A stretch of 11,647 bases of DNA from Treponema sp. (GTDB taxonomy: Bacteria > Spirochaetota > Spirochaetia > Treponematales > Breznakiellaceae): positions 1-11,647 of the forward strand of contig JAITNU010000062.1 in NCBI GenBank assembly GCA_031290325.1. Direction: 5' to 3'. Below the pieces are notes generated by a model that saw only the letters and a list, made by a program, of their open reading frames with translations, was not told the DNA's origin and did no database searches. This document shows positions 6,484-11,647 of the stretch, piece after piece. The position numbers and the translations under genes were made by a program. The first letter of the stretch is position 1. Every line of letters begins with the position of its first letter.

Positions 6484-7853
6484 AATTGTTGCTCTGCTTG
6501 TTTTTATGGCTCTTTGTTAGTGGTACTGGAACTTTTGCTGCGGAAGAGCCATCGGCTCAGAAGAAGAAGGACGCAGTGGTCTCCACCAAATCCGAAGAGG
6601 AACAGCGGCTTGATACTATCCATTACGGCACGGAAATGGAGATAGCCGCCTTAATCCAGACCCTGAAAAGCGAAAATACCGATTACCTTGATGATGAACT
6701 CATCACCCTGATGCAAAGCACCCGGAACCGGACTATCCTTTCCGGGGTATTCTCCTTTTTTGGGGATCGTGACAAGGCAGGACTTGAGGCGCGGGCCATC
6801 CAGGCCATTGAAGGGCGGGATGAAGAGGCCAATGATACGGTCCTTGGGGCCATTAATTACCTGGGGAAAGTTAAAGCCGCCGCCGCCATACCTGCCATTG
6901 AAGCCCTCCTTGACACTGAGGAACGGCGCTTCATGGGCGCCGCGTTCAGGGCCTTGGGCCGGGTCTCCGGAGGTCAGGCGGGCGTGGCAACCTACCTCCT
7001 GGATTATTATACCAACCGGAATCCAGGGGATGAACACCGGGGGGAAATCATCACCGCCCTGGGGGAGACCGGTTCCAATGAGGGAGTTACGTTCCTTGCG
7101 GATATTATTGTCAACAAGGAAGAGCGGGCGGTCCTGCGTATGGCAGCCCTGGCTGCTCTGTCCAAAATCGGCGATGGACTTGACGCGATCCTCCAGGCCG
7201 TTTCCGCAGAGGACCCCAATGTGCGTGCCTCTGCAATAGCCGCCCTGGGACCTTTTTCAGGCAAACAAGTCGATGATACTATCCTGGAAAGTTTCCGGGA
7301 TTCCTTTTACCGTACCCGCATCGGCGCTGCAGAGGCCGCGGGAAAGCGGAAACTCACCAGCGCCATTCCGTATCTGCGTTTTCGTGCTGAAAACGATGAG
7401 GTTCCCACCGTCAAGGACGCGGCCATCCGTGCCTTGGGCGCCATAGAAACCAACGAAGCCATCGGGGTCCTTGAAAGCCTCTTTACGAACCGCAAACATC
7501 CCGACCGGGTCCGCTTGCTTGCCGCGGAAATGCTCATCACCAACGATGCCGGCGCATACGCAGACACGGTGATCATTGAGTTAGATGAAGCCAAGGGCAA
7601 GAATCAAACTGCCCTGTACAACGGCTTTCTCAAAGTGCTCGGTTCAGCGAAAACCAGGACCATCGAAGACCTCGCCCGTCGTTTTTTTACCTCCGGCGGT
7701 CTTATCGAAAAATCCTATGCCCTGGACATGACAGCGAACAACGAATTCCGTTCCCTTGCCCCTGAGGTCCGGGCCTTGATCCAGGACAAAAACAGCAGTC
7801 TTACACGGAAGGCTAAAAATACCCTGCAAAAACTGGGCTTACCGGAGGAATGA
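6480..7853 (+). CDS. Secreted HEAT-repeat protein
   Basis: About 457 aa. The N-terminus MKLLLCLFLWLFVSGTGTFAA is a signal peptide with likely cleavage after FAA, then a charged linker rich in Ser, Lys and Glu. The rest is a chain of about ten helical HEAT/PBS-lyase-type repeats, for example AIPAIEALLDTEERRFMGAA, EGVTFLADIIVNKEERAVLR, AIPYLRFRAENDEVPTVKDA and AIGVLESLFTNRKHPDRVRL, each with the Ala/Leu pattern and a D/E-R turn. It is a periplasmic or surface scaffold for protein binding; no catalytic motif is seen. Start choice is uncertain: GTG 6480 overlaps the tgt TGA and gives a Lys-bearing signal peptide. TTG 6486 sits at better spacing from AAGGAGG (6473-6479). GTG 6456 gives an Arg-rich extension. 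Overlap indicates translational coupling to tgt. Confidence 0.85.
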   Translation: MKLLLCLFLWLFVSGTGTFAAEEPSAQKKKDAVVSTKSEEEQRLDTIHYGTEMEIAALIQTLKSENTDYLDDELITLMQSTRNRTILSGVFSFFGDRDKAGLEARAIQAIEGRDEEANDTVLGAINYLGKVKAAAAIPAIEALLDTEERRFMGAAFRALGRVSGGQAGVATYLLDYYTNRNPGDEHRGEIITALGETGSNEGVTFLADIIVNKEERAVLRMAALAALSKIGDGLDAILQAVSAEDPNVRASAIAALGPFSGKQVDDTILESFRDSFYRTRIGAAEAAGKRKLTSAIPYLRFRAENDEVPTVKDAAIRALGAIETNEAIGVLESLFTNRKHPDRVRLLAAEMLITNDAGAYADTVIIELDEAKGKNQTALYNGFLKVLGSAKTRTIEDLARRFFTSGGLIEKSYALDMTANNEFRSLAPEVRALIQDKNSSLTRKAKNTLQKLGLPEE

Positions 7854-7903
7854 CCGTGAACCTTATAATGCAAAAAACAGAAAAAATATGCAGTATGTAT
7901 TGA
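7844..7903 (+). other. Well-placed ribosome binding site leading only to a 15-codon ORF
   Basis: GGAGG (7844-7848), inside the last codons of the HEAT gene, lies seven bases before GTG at 7856. That frame encodes only 15 residues (MNLIMQKTEKICSMY) before TGA at 7901-7903. Such a signal normally serves the next gene of an operon. The composition turns strongly AT-rich from about 7860. Either this is a tiny leader peptide or the following gene was lost when the region to the right was inserted. Confidence 0.35.
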
Positions 7904-7928
7904 CATTAAATTTTTGTTGGAATATATT
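7900..7928 (+). promoter_or_regulatory. Strong sigma70-type promoter for the Ter operon
   Basis: TTGACA (7900-7905) is a perfect -35, followed after exactly 17 bases by TATATT (7923-7928, five of six to TATAAT). Predicted transcription start near 7935. It is the best promoter match I see in the window and points toward the Ter genes. A 20-bp palindrome begins four bases after the predicted start. Confidence 0.6.
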
Positions 7929-7938
7929 TTTTGAGAGT

Positions 7939-7958
7939 GATAAATTCTCGAATTTATC
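7939..7958. promoter_or_regulatory. 20-bp palindrome GATAAATTC-TC-GAATTTATC just after the promoter
   Basis: Perfect 9-bp arms (7939-7947 and 7950-7958) around TC. Its place directly after the predicted transcription start fits a repressor operator. It could also fold as an RNA hairpin with a CTCG tetraloop at the very 5' end of the message, or serve as a weak AT-rich terminator for the upstream operon, since GTATTTTATTGTT follows. I favour the operator from its position. Confidence 0.45.
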
Positions 7959-8057
7959 GTATTTTATTGTTATATAGACACCATATACGGTAGGATGTTA
8001 TTAATAAAATACACTATATATAGCGCATTGTAGAGAATTGACGACAGTTATATTTAT

Positions 8058-8138
8058 AGGAGGGCATCTATAGGATATAGATATATTATGAACTTTTGTT
8101 TGTTTACAACCAAGCATGTTTTGACAAAGAGCGGCTAA
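8058..8138 (+). promoter_or_regulatory. Possible leader peptide with hairpin between its ribosome site and ATG
   Basis: AGGAGGG (8058-8064) is followed by an inverted repeat ATCTATA-GGA-TATAGAT (8066-8082) and then ATG at 8088, which opens a 16-codon frame (MNFCLFTTKHVLTKSG) ending in TAA at 8136-8138. Linear distance from ribosome site to ATG is 23 bases, too far. If the hairpin folds, six unpaired bases remain, the normal distance. Structures that bring a distant ribosome site close to a start are known in phage T4. The sequence is AT-rich, so chance is a real alternative. Confidence 0.25.
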
Positions 8139-8174
8139 TCCGTTCCTTGGAATTGACACGTTTCGGCGTGGAAT

Positions 8175-8198
8175 TTTGAGTTTAGGACTGTACTCAAA
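8175..8198 (+). promoter_or_regulatory. Leader hairpin 1, TTTGAGT/ACTCAAA
   Basis: TTTGAGT (8175-8181) and ACTCAAA (8192-8198) form a 7-bp stem with a 10-base loop. It abuts hairpin 2, sharing the base at 8198. Just upstream, CACG (8157-8160) and CGTG (8167-8170) can form a further short stem. Confidence 0.4.
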
Positions 8199-8225
8199 TT
8201 TATAAACACGATGGTGTTTATAAAT
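8198..8225. promoter_or_regulatory. 12-bp perfect inverted repeat upstream of the first TerD gene
   Basis: ATTTATAAACAC (8198-8209), loop GATG, and GTGTTTATAAAT (8214-8225): 12 bp without mismatch, ending 52 bases before the first Ter start. It lies directly before TTGAAA (8227-8232), a candidate -35. It therefore fits either an operator next to a second promoter or an RNA hairpin in the long leader. No T-run follows, so it is not a simple terminator. Confidence 0.5.
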
Positions 8226-8226
8226 G

Positions 8227-8255
8227 TTGAAAAATAAATCGGTAATTTTTATATA
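8227..8255 (+). promoter_or_regulatory. Candidate second promoter next to the first TerD gene
   Basis: TTGAAA (8227-8232, five of six) with 17 bases to TATATA (8250-8255); the overlapping TATAAC (8252-8257) would have a 19-base spacer. It would give a leader of about 15-20 bases, still containing the Shine-Dalgarno AGGGG (8266-8270). Match quality is moderate in AT-rich DNA. Confidence 0.35.
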
Positions 8256-8277
8256 ACTATTATTTAGGGGAAAATTT

Positions 8278-8859
8278 ATGGCAATCAGTTTGAGTAAAGG
8301 ACAGAAAATTGACCTTACAAAGGGCAATGCAGGTCTTTCGAAGATTTGCGTGGGTCTTGGCTGGGATACCAACAAGTATGACGGTGGAGCAGACTTTGAC
8401 CTTGACGCATCGGCATTTCTGTTGGGGGCCAACGATAAGGTTACTAAGGATGAGGACTTTGTCTTCTACAAAGCAAAACTCCACCCAAGCGGCTCTGTTG
8501 AATGTGGTCCAGATAACCAAACCGGCGAAGGCGAGGGGGACGATGAGCATATTGACGTTGATCTTTCCAAAGTCCCCGCAGTTTATCAGAAAGTAGCCTT
8601 TGTCGCTACAATCTATGACGCCGAAGCCCGTAAGCAAAATTTTGGCCAGGTGAGCAATGCCTATATACGCATTGTGAATACAGCCAACGAGGTGGAGATC
8701 ATGCGCTATGACCTGGCGGAGGAATTCTCTATAGAGACGGCAGTTATTGTGGCTGAACTTTTCAGGGAAGGCTCCGAATGGAAGTTCCAGACCATAGGCA
8801 ACGGACTTAAAGGCGGACTCATGGCGGTGTGTTCAAAATTCGGTATTGATGCGAATTAG
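8278..8859 (+). CDS. terD: TerD-family tellurium resistance/stress protein (paralogue 1)
   Basis: A 193-aa cytoplasmic protein covering one complete TerD domain. TerD proteins bind Ca2+ and are linked to tellurite, phage and chemical stress tolerance; the biochemical activity is unsettled. All signature elements are here: the N-terminal SLSKGQKIDLTK, VGLGWD (residues 25-30), the acidic FDLDAS (D41, D43), DFVFY, PSGSV, then D79-NQTGEGEGDDE to E90 as the second acidic cluster, NFGQVSNAYIRIV, MRYDLAEEFSIETA and the C-terminal WKFQTIGNGLKGGL. Both acidic Ca2+-site clusters are intact. ATG at 8278 has AGGGG (8266-8270) seven bases upstream. First gene of a six-gene operon behind a long structured leader; close to its neighbour at 8926 in sequence, so they arose by tandem duplication. 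Confidence 0.95.
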   Translation: MAISLSKGQKIDLTKGNAGLSKICVGLGWDTNKYDGGADFDLDASAFLLGANDKVTKDEDFVFYKAKLHPSGSVECGPDNQTGEGEGDDEHIDVDLSKVPAVYQKVAFVATIYDAEARKQNFGQVSNAYIRIVNTANEVEIMRYDLAEEFSIETAVIVAELFREGSEWKFQTIGNGLKGGLMAVCSKFGIDAN

Positions 8860-8925
8860 TAATTATGACTCTTGGCTAGTATCTCATAAAAGAAGATGCT
8901 GGTCAAAAGTCTGGGAGATCATAAA

Positions 8926-9501
8926 ATGGCAGTGAGTTTAGCAAAAGGTCAAAAAGTTGACCTTACAAAAGGAAATCCCGGCTTGTCAAAGATCATGGTA
9001 GGACTAGGCTGGGATGTCAACAAGTTCAGCGGAGCGGCCTTTGACCTTGACGCGGCAGTATTCCTTCTGGGCAGCGGCGGAAAGGTTTTGAAAGAAACCG
9101 ACTTTGTATTCTACAACCATATAAAGCATGACAGCGGCTCGGTGGAACACATGGGGGATAACCGTACCGGTGCAGGAAAAGGTGATGACGAACAGATAAA
9201 GATTGACCTTTCCAGGATACCAGCGGAATATGAACGGATTTCCTTTACCGTGAGTATCCATGGTGCGGAAGAAGCCAAACACAACTTTGGCCAGGTAAGT
9301 AATGCCTTCATTCGTATTGTTAATGAAGCGAATGGAACGGAACTTATGCGTTACGATTTAAGCGAGGATTTTTCCACAGAAACGGCGGTCATGGTGGCGG
9401 AAATGTACCGCAACAGCGGCGAGTGGAAGTTCATGGCTGTGGGAATTGGGATGCAGGGCGGGCTTGTATCGCTGTGCAAAAACTTTGGCGTTCAGGTTTG
9501 A
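8926..9501 (+). CDS. terD: TerD-family protein (paralogue 2)
   Basis: A 191-aa TerD domain. I start it at ATG 8926, which has GGGAG (8913-8917) eight bases upstream and gives the standard MAVSLAKGQKVDLTKG N-terminus. An ATG at 8896 would add ten residues unlike the family. Motifs are VGLGWD, FDLDAA (D40, D42), DFVFYN, SGSVEHMGDNRTG, GKGDDE (to E89), NFGQVSNAFIRIV, MRYDLSEDFSTETA and WKFMAVGIGMQGGL. The second acidic loop reads TGAGKGDDE rather than TGEGEGDDE, so two acidic positions are lost, one to Lys; Ca2+ affinity may differ from paralogue 1. It follows paralogue 1 after 66 bases without a visible terminator. Confidence 0.94.
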   Translation: MAVSLAKGQKVDLTKGNPGLSKIMVGLGWDVNKFSGAAFDLDAAVFLLGSGGKVLKETDFVFYNHIKHDSGSVEHMGDNRTGAGKGDDEQIKIDLSRIPAEYERISFTVSIHGAEEAKHNFGQVSNAFIRIVNEANGTELMRYDLSEDFSTETAVMVAEMYRNSGEWKFMAVGIGMQGGLVSLCKNFGVQV

Positions 9502-9524
9502 ATTACCTGTAAGAGGAGGATGCT

Positions 9525-10094
9525 ATGTCGATTAACCTTGAAAAAGGCCAGCGGATCAGTTTGGAAAAAGATGGCGGTGGTATACTACAAAAAGTTGTTG
9601 TTGGGCTTGGCTGGGATGTGGCTGACGGAGGGCCTGATATTGATTGTGACGCTTCGGCTATTTTATGCGGGAGCAACGGTAAGATCACCGACAAGAAAGA
9701 TATCGTTTTTTACAACAACAAGAATCACCCGAGCGGAAGTGTGTATTCCACCGGAGACAACCTCACGGGTGAAGGCGAGGGGGACGATGAACAACTCATT
9801 GTTGACCTTGCAAAAGTGCCCGCAAAGTACGAGAAAATCGTGTTTGTGGTCACCATCTACGAAGCAAGCAAGCGGAAACAGGATTTTGGCCAAATCAATA
9901 ATGCCTTTATCCGTATTGTTGACGGCGGCACCAGCAAAGAGATCATGAAGTACAGCCTTTCGGAGAAATATCCGGGCAAGACCGCCATGATTTTTGGAGA
10001 ACTCTATCGTAAAGACGGAGGCTGGAAATTCACCGCCATCGGGCAGGCTACGGAAGACGGTGCAATTTCGGAAATGGCTTCAAGGTTTATGTAG
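9525..10094 (+). CDS. TerD-family protein (paralogue 3, TerE/TerX-like)
   Basis: A 189-aa TerD domain. ATG 9525 follows GAGGAGG (9513-9519) by five bases; the gene lies 23 bases after paralogue 2. Motifs are VGLGWD, DIDCDAS (D38, D40, D42; Cys41 replaces the usual Leu), DIVFYNN, PSGSV, GDNLTGEGEGDDE (intact acidic cluster), DFGQINNAFIRIV, MKYSLSEKYPGKTA and WKFTAIGQATEDGA. The C-terminal end differs from paralogues 1 and 2: the glycine-rich GGL turn is replaced by EDGAISEMASRFM. The RYDL motif reads KYSL. Sequence is more distant from paralogues 1 and 2 than those are from each other, so it is a separate subtype. Its TAG stop overlaps the ribosome binding site of the next gene. Confidence 0.92.
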   Translation: MSINLEKGQRISLEKDGGGILQKVVVGLGWDVADGGPDIDCDASAILCGSNGKITDKKDIVFYNNKNHPSGSVYSTGDNLTGEGEGDDEQLIVDLAKVPAKYEKIVFVVTIYEASKRKQDFGQINNAFIRIVDGGTSKEIMKYSLSEKYPGKTAMIFGELYRKDGGWKFTAIGQATEDGAISEMASRFM

Positions 10095-10104
10095 GAGGAA
10101 AACG

Positions 10105-10728
10105 ATGGCGGTCGAACTTACAAAAGGGACTAAAATTAGTCTTACAAAACCGGACAAGCGTAAAGGTCTTGGGGAAATCGTTGTCAATCTAAAATGGAAC
10201 CAGGGCAGCCCAAAGAAAAAAGGCTTTTTCGCTGCTCTCATTTCAGACCAAAAGGGCGGCGGAGGTATTGATCTTGACCTTGGCTGTTTGTTTGAACTTA
10301 CAGATGGATCAAAAGGCGCTGTTCAGGCCTTGGGGAACTCCTTTGGGAATTTAAACGAGGCCCCTTTTGTATCCCTGGATGGTGATGACAGAACAGGAGA
10401 ATCCGCAGAAGGTGAAACGCTGCGTATTAATGGTAACATGATTGCCAATATTAAACGGATTCTTGTCTACACCTTTATTTACGAAGGCGCCGCGAATTGG
10501 CAGCAGACAGACGGGATTGTTACCATAAAATATCCCGGCAATGAGGATATTGTTGTCCGTCTGGACGAGTACGGTTCCAATCTAAGCATGTGCGGTCTGG
10601 TGTTCTTTGAAAACCAGAAAAACGAGACTTTCTCGGTTGAAAAACAGGTCAAGTTCTTCAATGGGCACGAGGCGCTGGATCGTGCGTTTGGCTGGGGAAT
10701 GCAATGGGTTTCCGGAAAAAAAGATTAG
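10105..10728 (+). CDS. TerA-like TerD-domain protein
   Basis: A 207-aa protein starting at ATG 10105, with AGGAGG (10093-10098) six bases upstream and overlapping the previous stop. An open frame back to 9994 lies inside paralogue 3 and is not used. It matches the N-terminal TerD domain of TerA: IDLDLGCLFEL (residues 55-65), GAVQALGNSFG, a DGDDRTG loop (92-98), GETLRINGNM, RILVYTFIYEGAANW and a MCGLVFFEN near residue 165. R478-type TerA is roughly twice as long, so only one of its modules is present here. The basic insert at residues 36-50 (Lys-rich, then FFAALISDQKGGGG) is longer than in TerD. The first acidic motif is kept as DLD and the second as GDD. Confidence 0.88.
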   Translation: MAVELTKGTKISLTKPDKRKGLGEIVVNLKWNQGSPKKKGFFAALISDQKGGGGIDLDLGCLFELTDGSKGAVQALGNSFGNLNEAPFVSLDGDDRTGESAEGETLRINGNMIANIKRILVYTFIYEGAANWQQTDGIVTIKYPGNEDIVVRLDEYGSNLSMCGLVFFENQKNETFSVEKQVKFFNGHEALDRAFGWGMQWVSGKKD

Positions 10729-10737
10729 GATCGTAAT

Positions 10738-11421
10738 ATGGTTAACCTGGAGAAGGGGCAGAAAGTAAAATTACAGGATGCTCTTAATCCTGCACAGTTG
10801 TTCTCGCTGGAAATAGGCATAAAAGGAAGCGCGGTGTACGATTTTAGTTGCTTCGGCCTTGACAGCAATGGACGCTCACGGGATGAGTATTTTATTTTTT
10901 TTAATAATCTAAACTGCCCCGATAACGCGGTTGTTCTTAAGGGCGCTACTAATCCGGCTGTCTTTGATATTAATCTTTCAGATCTTTCTCCGGATATTAT
11001 AAAGTTGGGTTTTACTGCTACTATTGATGGTGATTCAACCATGGGGCAAATCTCTCAATGTACTATTGCCATCAGGCAGAATAATGCGGTATGTTTTCAG
11101 ATGCAGATGTCCGGCAGCGATTTTAGAAATCAAAAAGCCATTATCACGGTTGAAATTTATAAGAAGGATGTGTGGCGCCTTTCGGCAGTAGGCAATGGGT
11201 TTGACGGTGGTTTAAGCGAACTGCTCAAGTTTTACGGCCTTGAGGAAGGGGAAGATGACGACAACGGCCCGCCCCCGCATCCGGAACCTGTTCCCCGACA
11301 GCAGTCAACGCCGCCGCAGGCCGGTCAGACTATGCAGGAAATGTATCAACTGCCAAATGGAAGTACCGCATACAAATATGATGGTGAAGAATTCATGAAA
11401 AGCGCGGATGATTGGGTATAA
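10738..11421 (+). CDS. Degenerate TerD-domain protein with Pro-rich C-terminal tail
   Basis: A 227-aa protein. ATG 10738 has AGGA (10727-10730) seven bases upstream, overlapping the previous gene's TAG. Residues 1-168 keep the TerD outline: VNLEKGQKVKL, a YDFSCFGLDSNG segment (34-45) where FDLDAS normally sits, DEYFIFFNN, FDINLSDLSPDI, and the ending VWRLSAVGNGFDGGLSELL. The GDNxTGxGxGDDE loop is absent, so the second Ca2+ cluster is lost. Residues 169-227 form a tail: an acidic GEDDDNG, then Pro/Gln-rich PPPHPEPVPRQQ and a C-terminal motif MYQLPNGSTAYKYDGEEFMK ending SADDWV. The tail is likely disordered with a short binding motif at the end. Probably a structural or adaptor partner rather than a Ca2+ sensor. 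Confidence 0.85.
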   Translation: MVNLEKGQKVKLQDALNPAQLFSLEIGIKGSAVYDFSCFGLDSNGRSRDEYFIFFNNLNCPDNAVVLKGATNPAVFDINLSDLSPDIIKLGFTATIDGDSTMGQISQCTIAIRQNNAVCFQMQMSGSDFRNQKAIITVEIYKKDVWRLSAVGNGFDGGLSELLKFYGLEEGEDDDNGPPPHPEPVPRQQSTPPQAGQTMQEMYQLPNGSTAYKYDGEEFMKSADDWV

Positions 11422-11435
11422 ACAAGGGGGTTAAA

Positions 11436-11647
11436 ATGACGAGAAGTTTACAATTTATTGCTGCCGTTTTTTTGGCGCTTTTGTTTGTGGCCTGCACAGG
11501 TTCCGGTAAATCGAAATATCTGTCCCTGGGGGATTACTTCCCGGTACCGCCTGGAATTCTCACCGTTGACGGCAGGGATCCGGGCAGTGCGTACAAGCCG
11601 CTTCCCATTGCCGATATTTATTGGTCCCAAACCAATTCGGAGAGGGG
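11436..11647 (+). CDS. Lipoprotein N-terminus, cut by the window edge
   Basis: ATG 11436 has AAGGGGG (11424-11430) five bases upstream and runs open to the window edge (70 codons visible). The first 20 residues, MTRSLQFIAAVFLALLFVAC, are a lipoprotein signal: a basic start, a hydrophobic stretch and Cys20 in FVAC followed by TGSGKS. Spirochaetes use relaxed lipoboxes, so lipidation at Cys20 is likely. The mature part opens with SKYLSLGDYFPVPPG and continues polar. No family recognised from 70 residues. It lies 14 bases after the last TerD-domain gene and is probably in the same operon, which would place one Ter-linked product at the cell envelope. Confidence 0.75.
   Translation, partial: MTRSLQFIAAVFLALLFVACTGSGKSKYLSLGDYFPVPPGILTVDGRDPGSAYKPLPIADIYWSQTNSER

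Larger units (their letters stand above)
7854..8277 (+). other. AT-rich leader region of the Ter operon with several hairpins
   Basis: This 424-base stretch has no gene of normal size. It contains a strong promoter (7900-7928), a 20-bp palindrome (7939-7958), a long-range inverted pair TATATAG (7971-7977) / CTATATA (8014-8020), a small hairpin after an AGGAGGG (8058-8082), and two adjacent hairpins (8175-8198 and 8198-8225). A second promoter candidate sits at 8227-8255. If the first promoter is used, the first TerD gene has a leader of about 340 bases. Confidence 0.5.

Noticed and set aside
8121..8181. TTGACA at 8121 and 8153 as promoters
   Set aside because: Neither has a -10-like hexamer at 16 to 18 bases; the downstream sequence is GC-rich or lacks TA.
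8896..8925. Ten-residue N-terminal extension of TerD paralogue 2
   Set aside because: The ATG at 8926 has a correctly spaced GGGAG and gives the conserved MAVSLAKGQ start.
9994..10104. 37-residue N-terminal extension of the TerA-like protein
   Set aside because: It lies in another frame of paralogue 3, and ATG 10105 has a perfect AGGAGG.
8278..11421. CRISPR, phage structural genes or an insertion sequence in the Ter region
   Set aside because: No short regularly spaced repeats, no transposase or integrase frame, and the repeated sequence is explained by paralogous TerD genes.

Overview
The window reads as a chromosomal segment of a spirochaete, most likely Treponema-like (inferred from gene content, the Cys-20 lipoprotein signal and a long poly-G tract of the kind known in treponemes; the exact species cannot be fixed by eye). 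Its middle is a compact, GC-richer housekeeping block. Both flanks are AT-richer, with long non-coding stretches, so the right-hand part looks like an accessory region.

Layout. The left edge (1-78, minus strand) holds the first 26 codons of a membrane-anchored or secreted protein that runs off the window. Positions 79-894 form a long gene-poor stretch with palindromes, a possible minus-strand promoter, a (GT)9-G19 tract and a GC-rich terminator hairpin. Two tiny membrane proteins follow (61 and 30 aa). Next come a 285-aa P-loop protein with an Asp23-like C-terminal domain and a 393-aa secreted protein that combines a degenerate metallopeptidase-like region with TPRs. After these are pepF (oligoendopeptidase F, M3B), tgt (queuosine tRNA-guanine transglycosylase) and a secreted HEAT-repeat protein whose start overlaps the tgt stop.

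A 424-base AT-rich intergenic region separates this block from a six-gene operon that fills the right side. It contains a good sigma70-type promoter, a 20-bp palindrome at its predicted transcription start, two adjacent hairpins and possible leader peptides. The operon has three canonical TerD-domain proteins, one TerA-like protein, one degenerate TerD-domain protein with a Pro-rich tail, and the start of a lipoprotein that runs off the right edge. Gaps after the second gene are 9 to 23 bases and each gene has its own Shine-Dalgarno, several overlapping the preceding stop codon. It is a tellurium-resistance/Ter-type stress system built from tandem paralogues whose acidic Ca2+-site residues decay along the operon.

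The points I would look at first are: two genes (895 and 1299) that share an unusual promoter-to-start layout predicting leaderless mRNAs, both preceded by copies of one 19-base repeat; the Ter operon with its elaborate leader; the (GT)9-G19 tract; and the likely insertion boundary just after the HEAT gene, where a well-placed ribosome binding site leads only into a 15-codon ORF.
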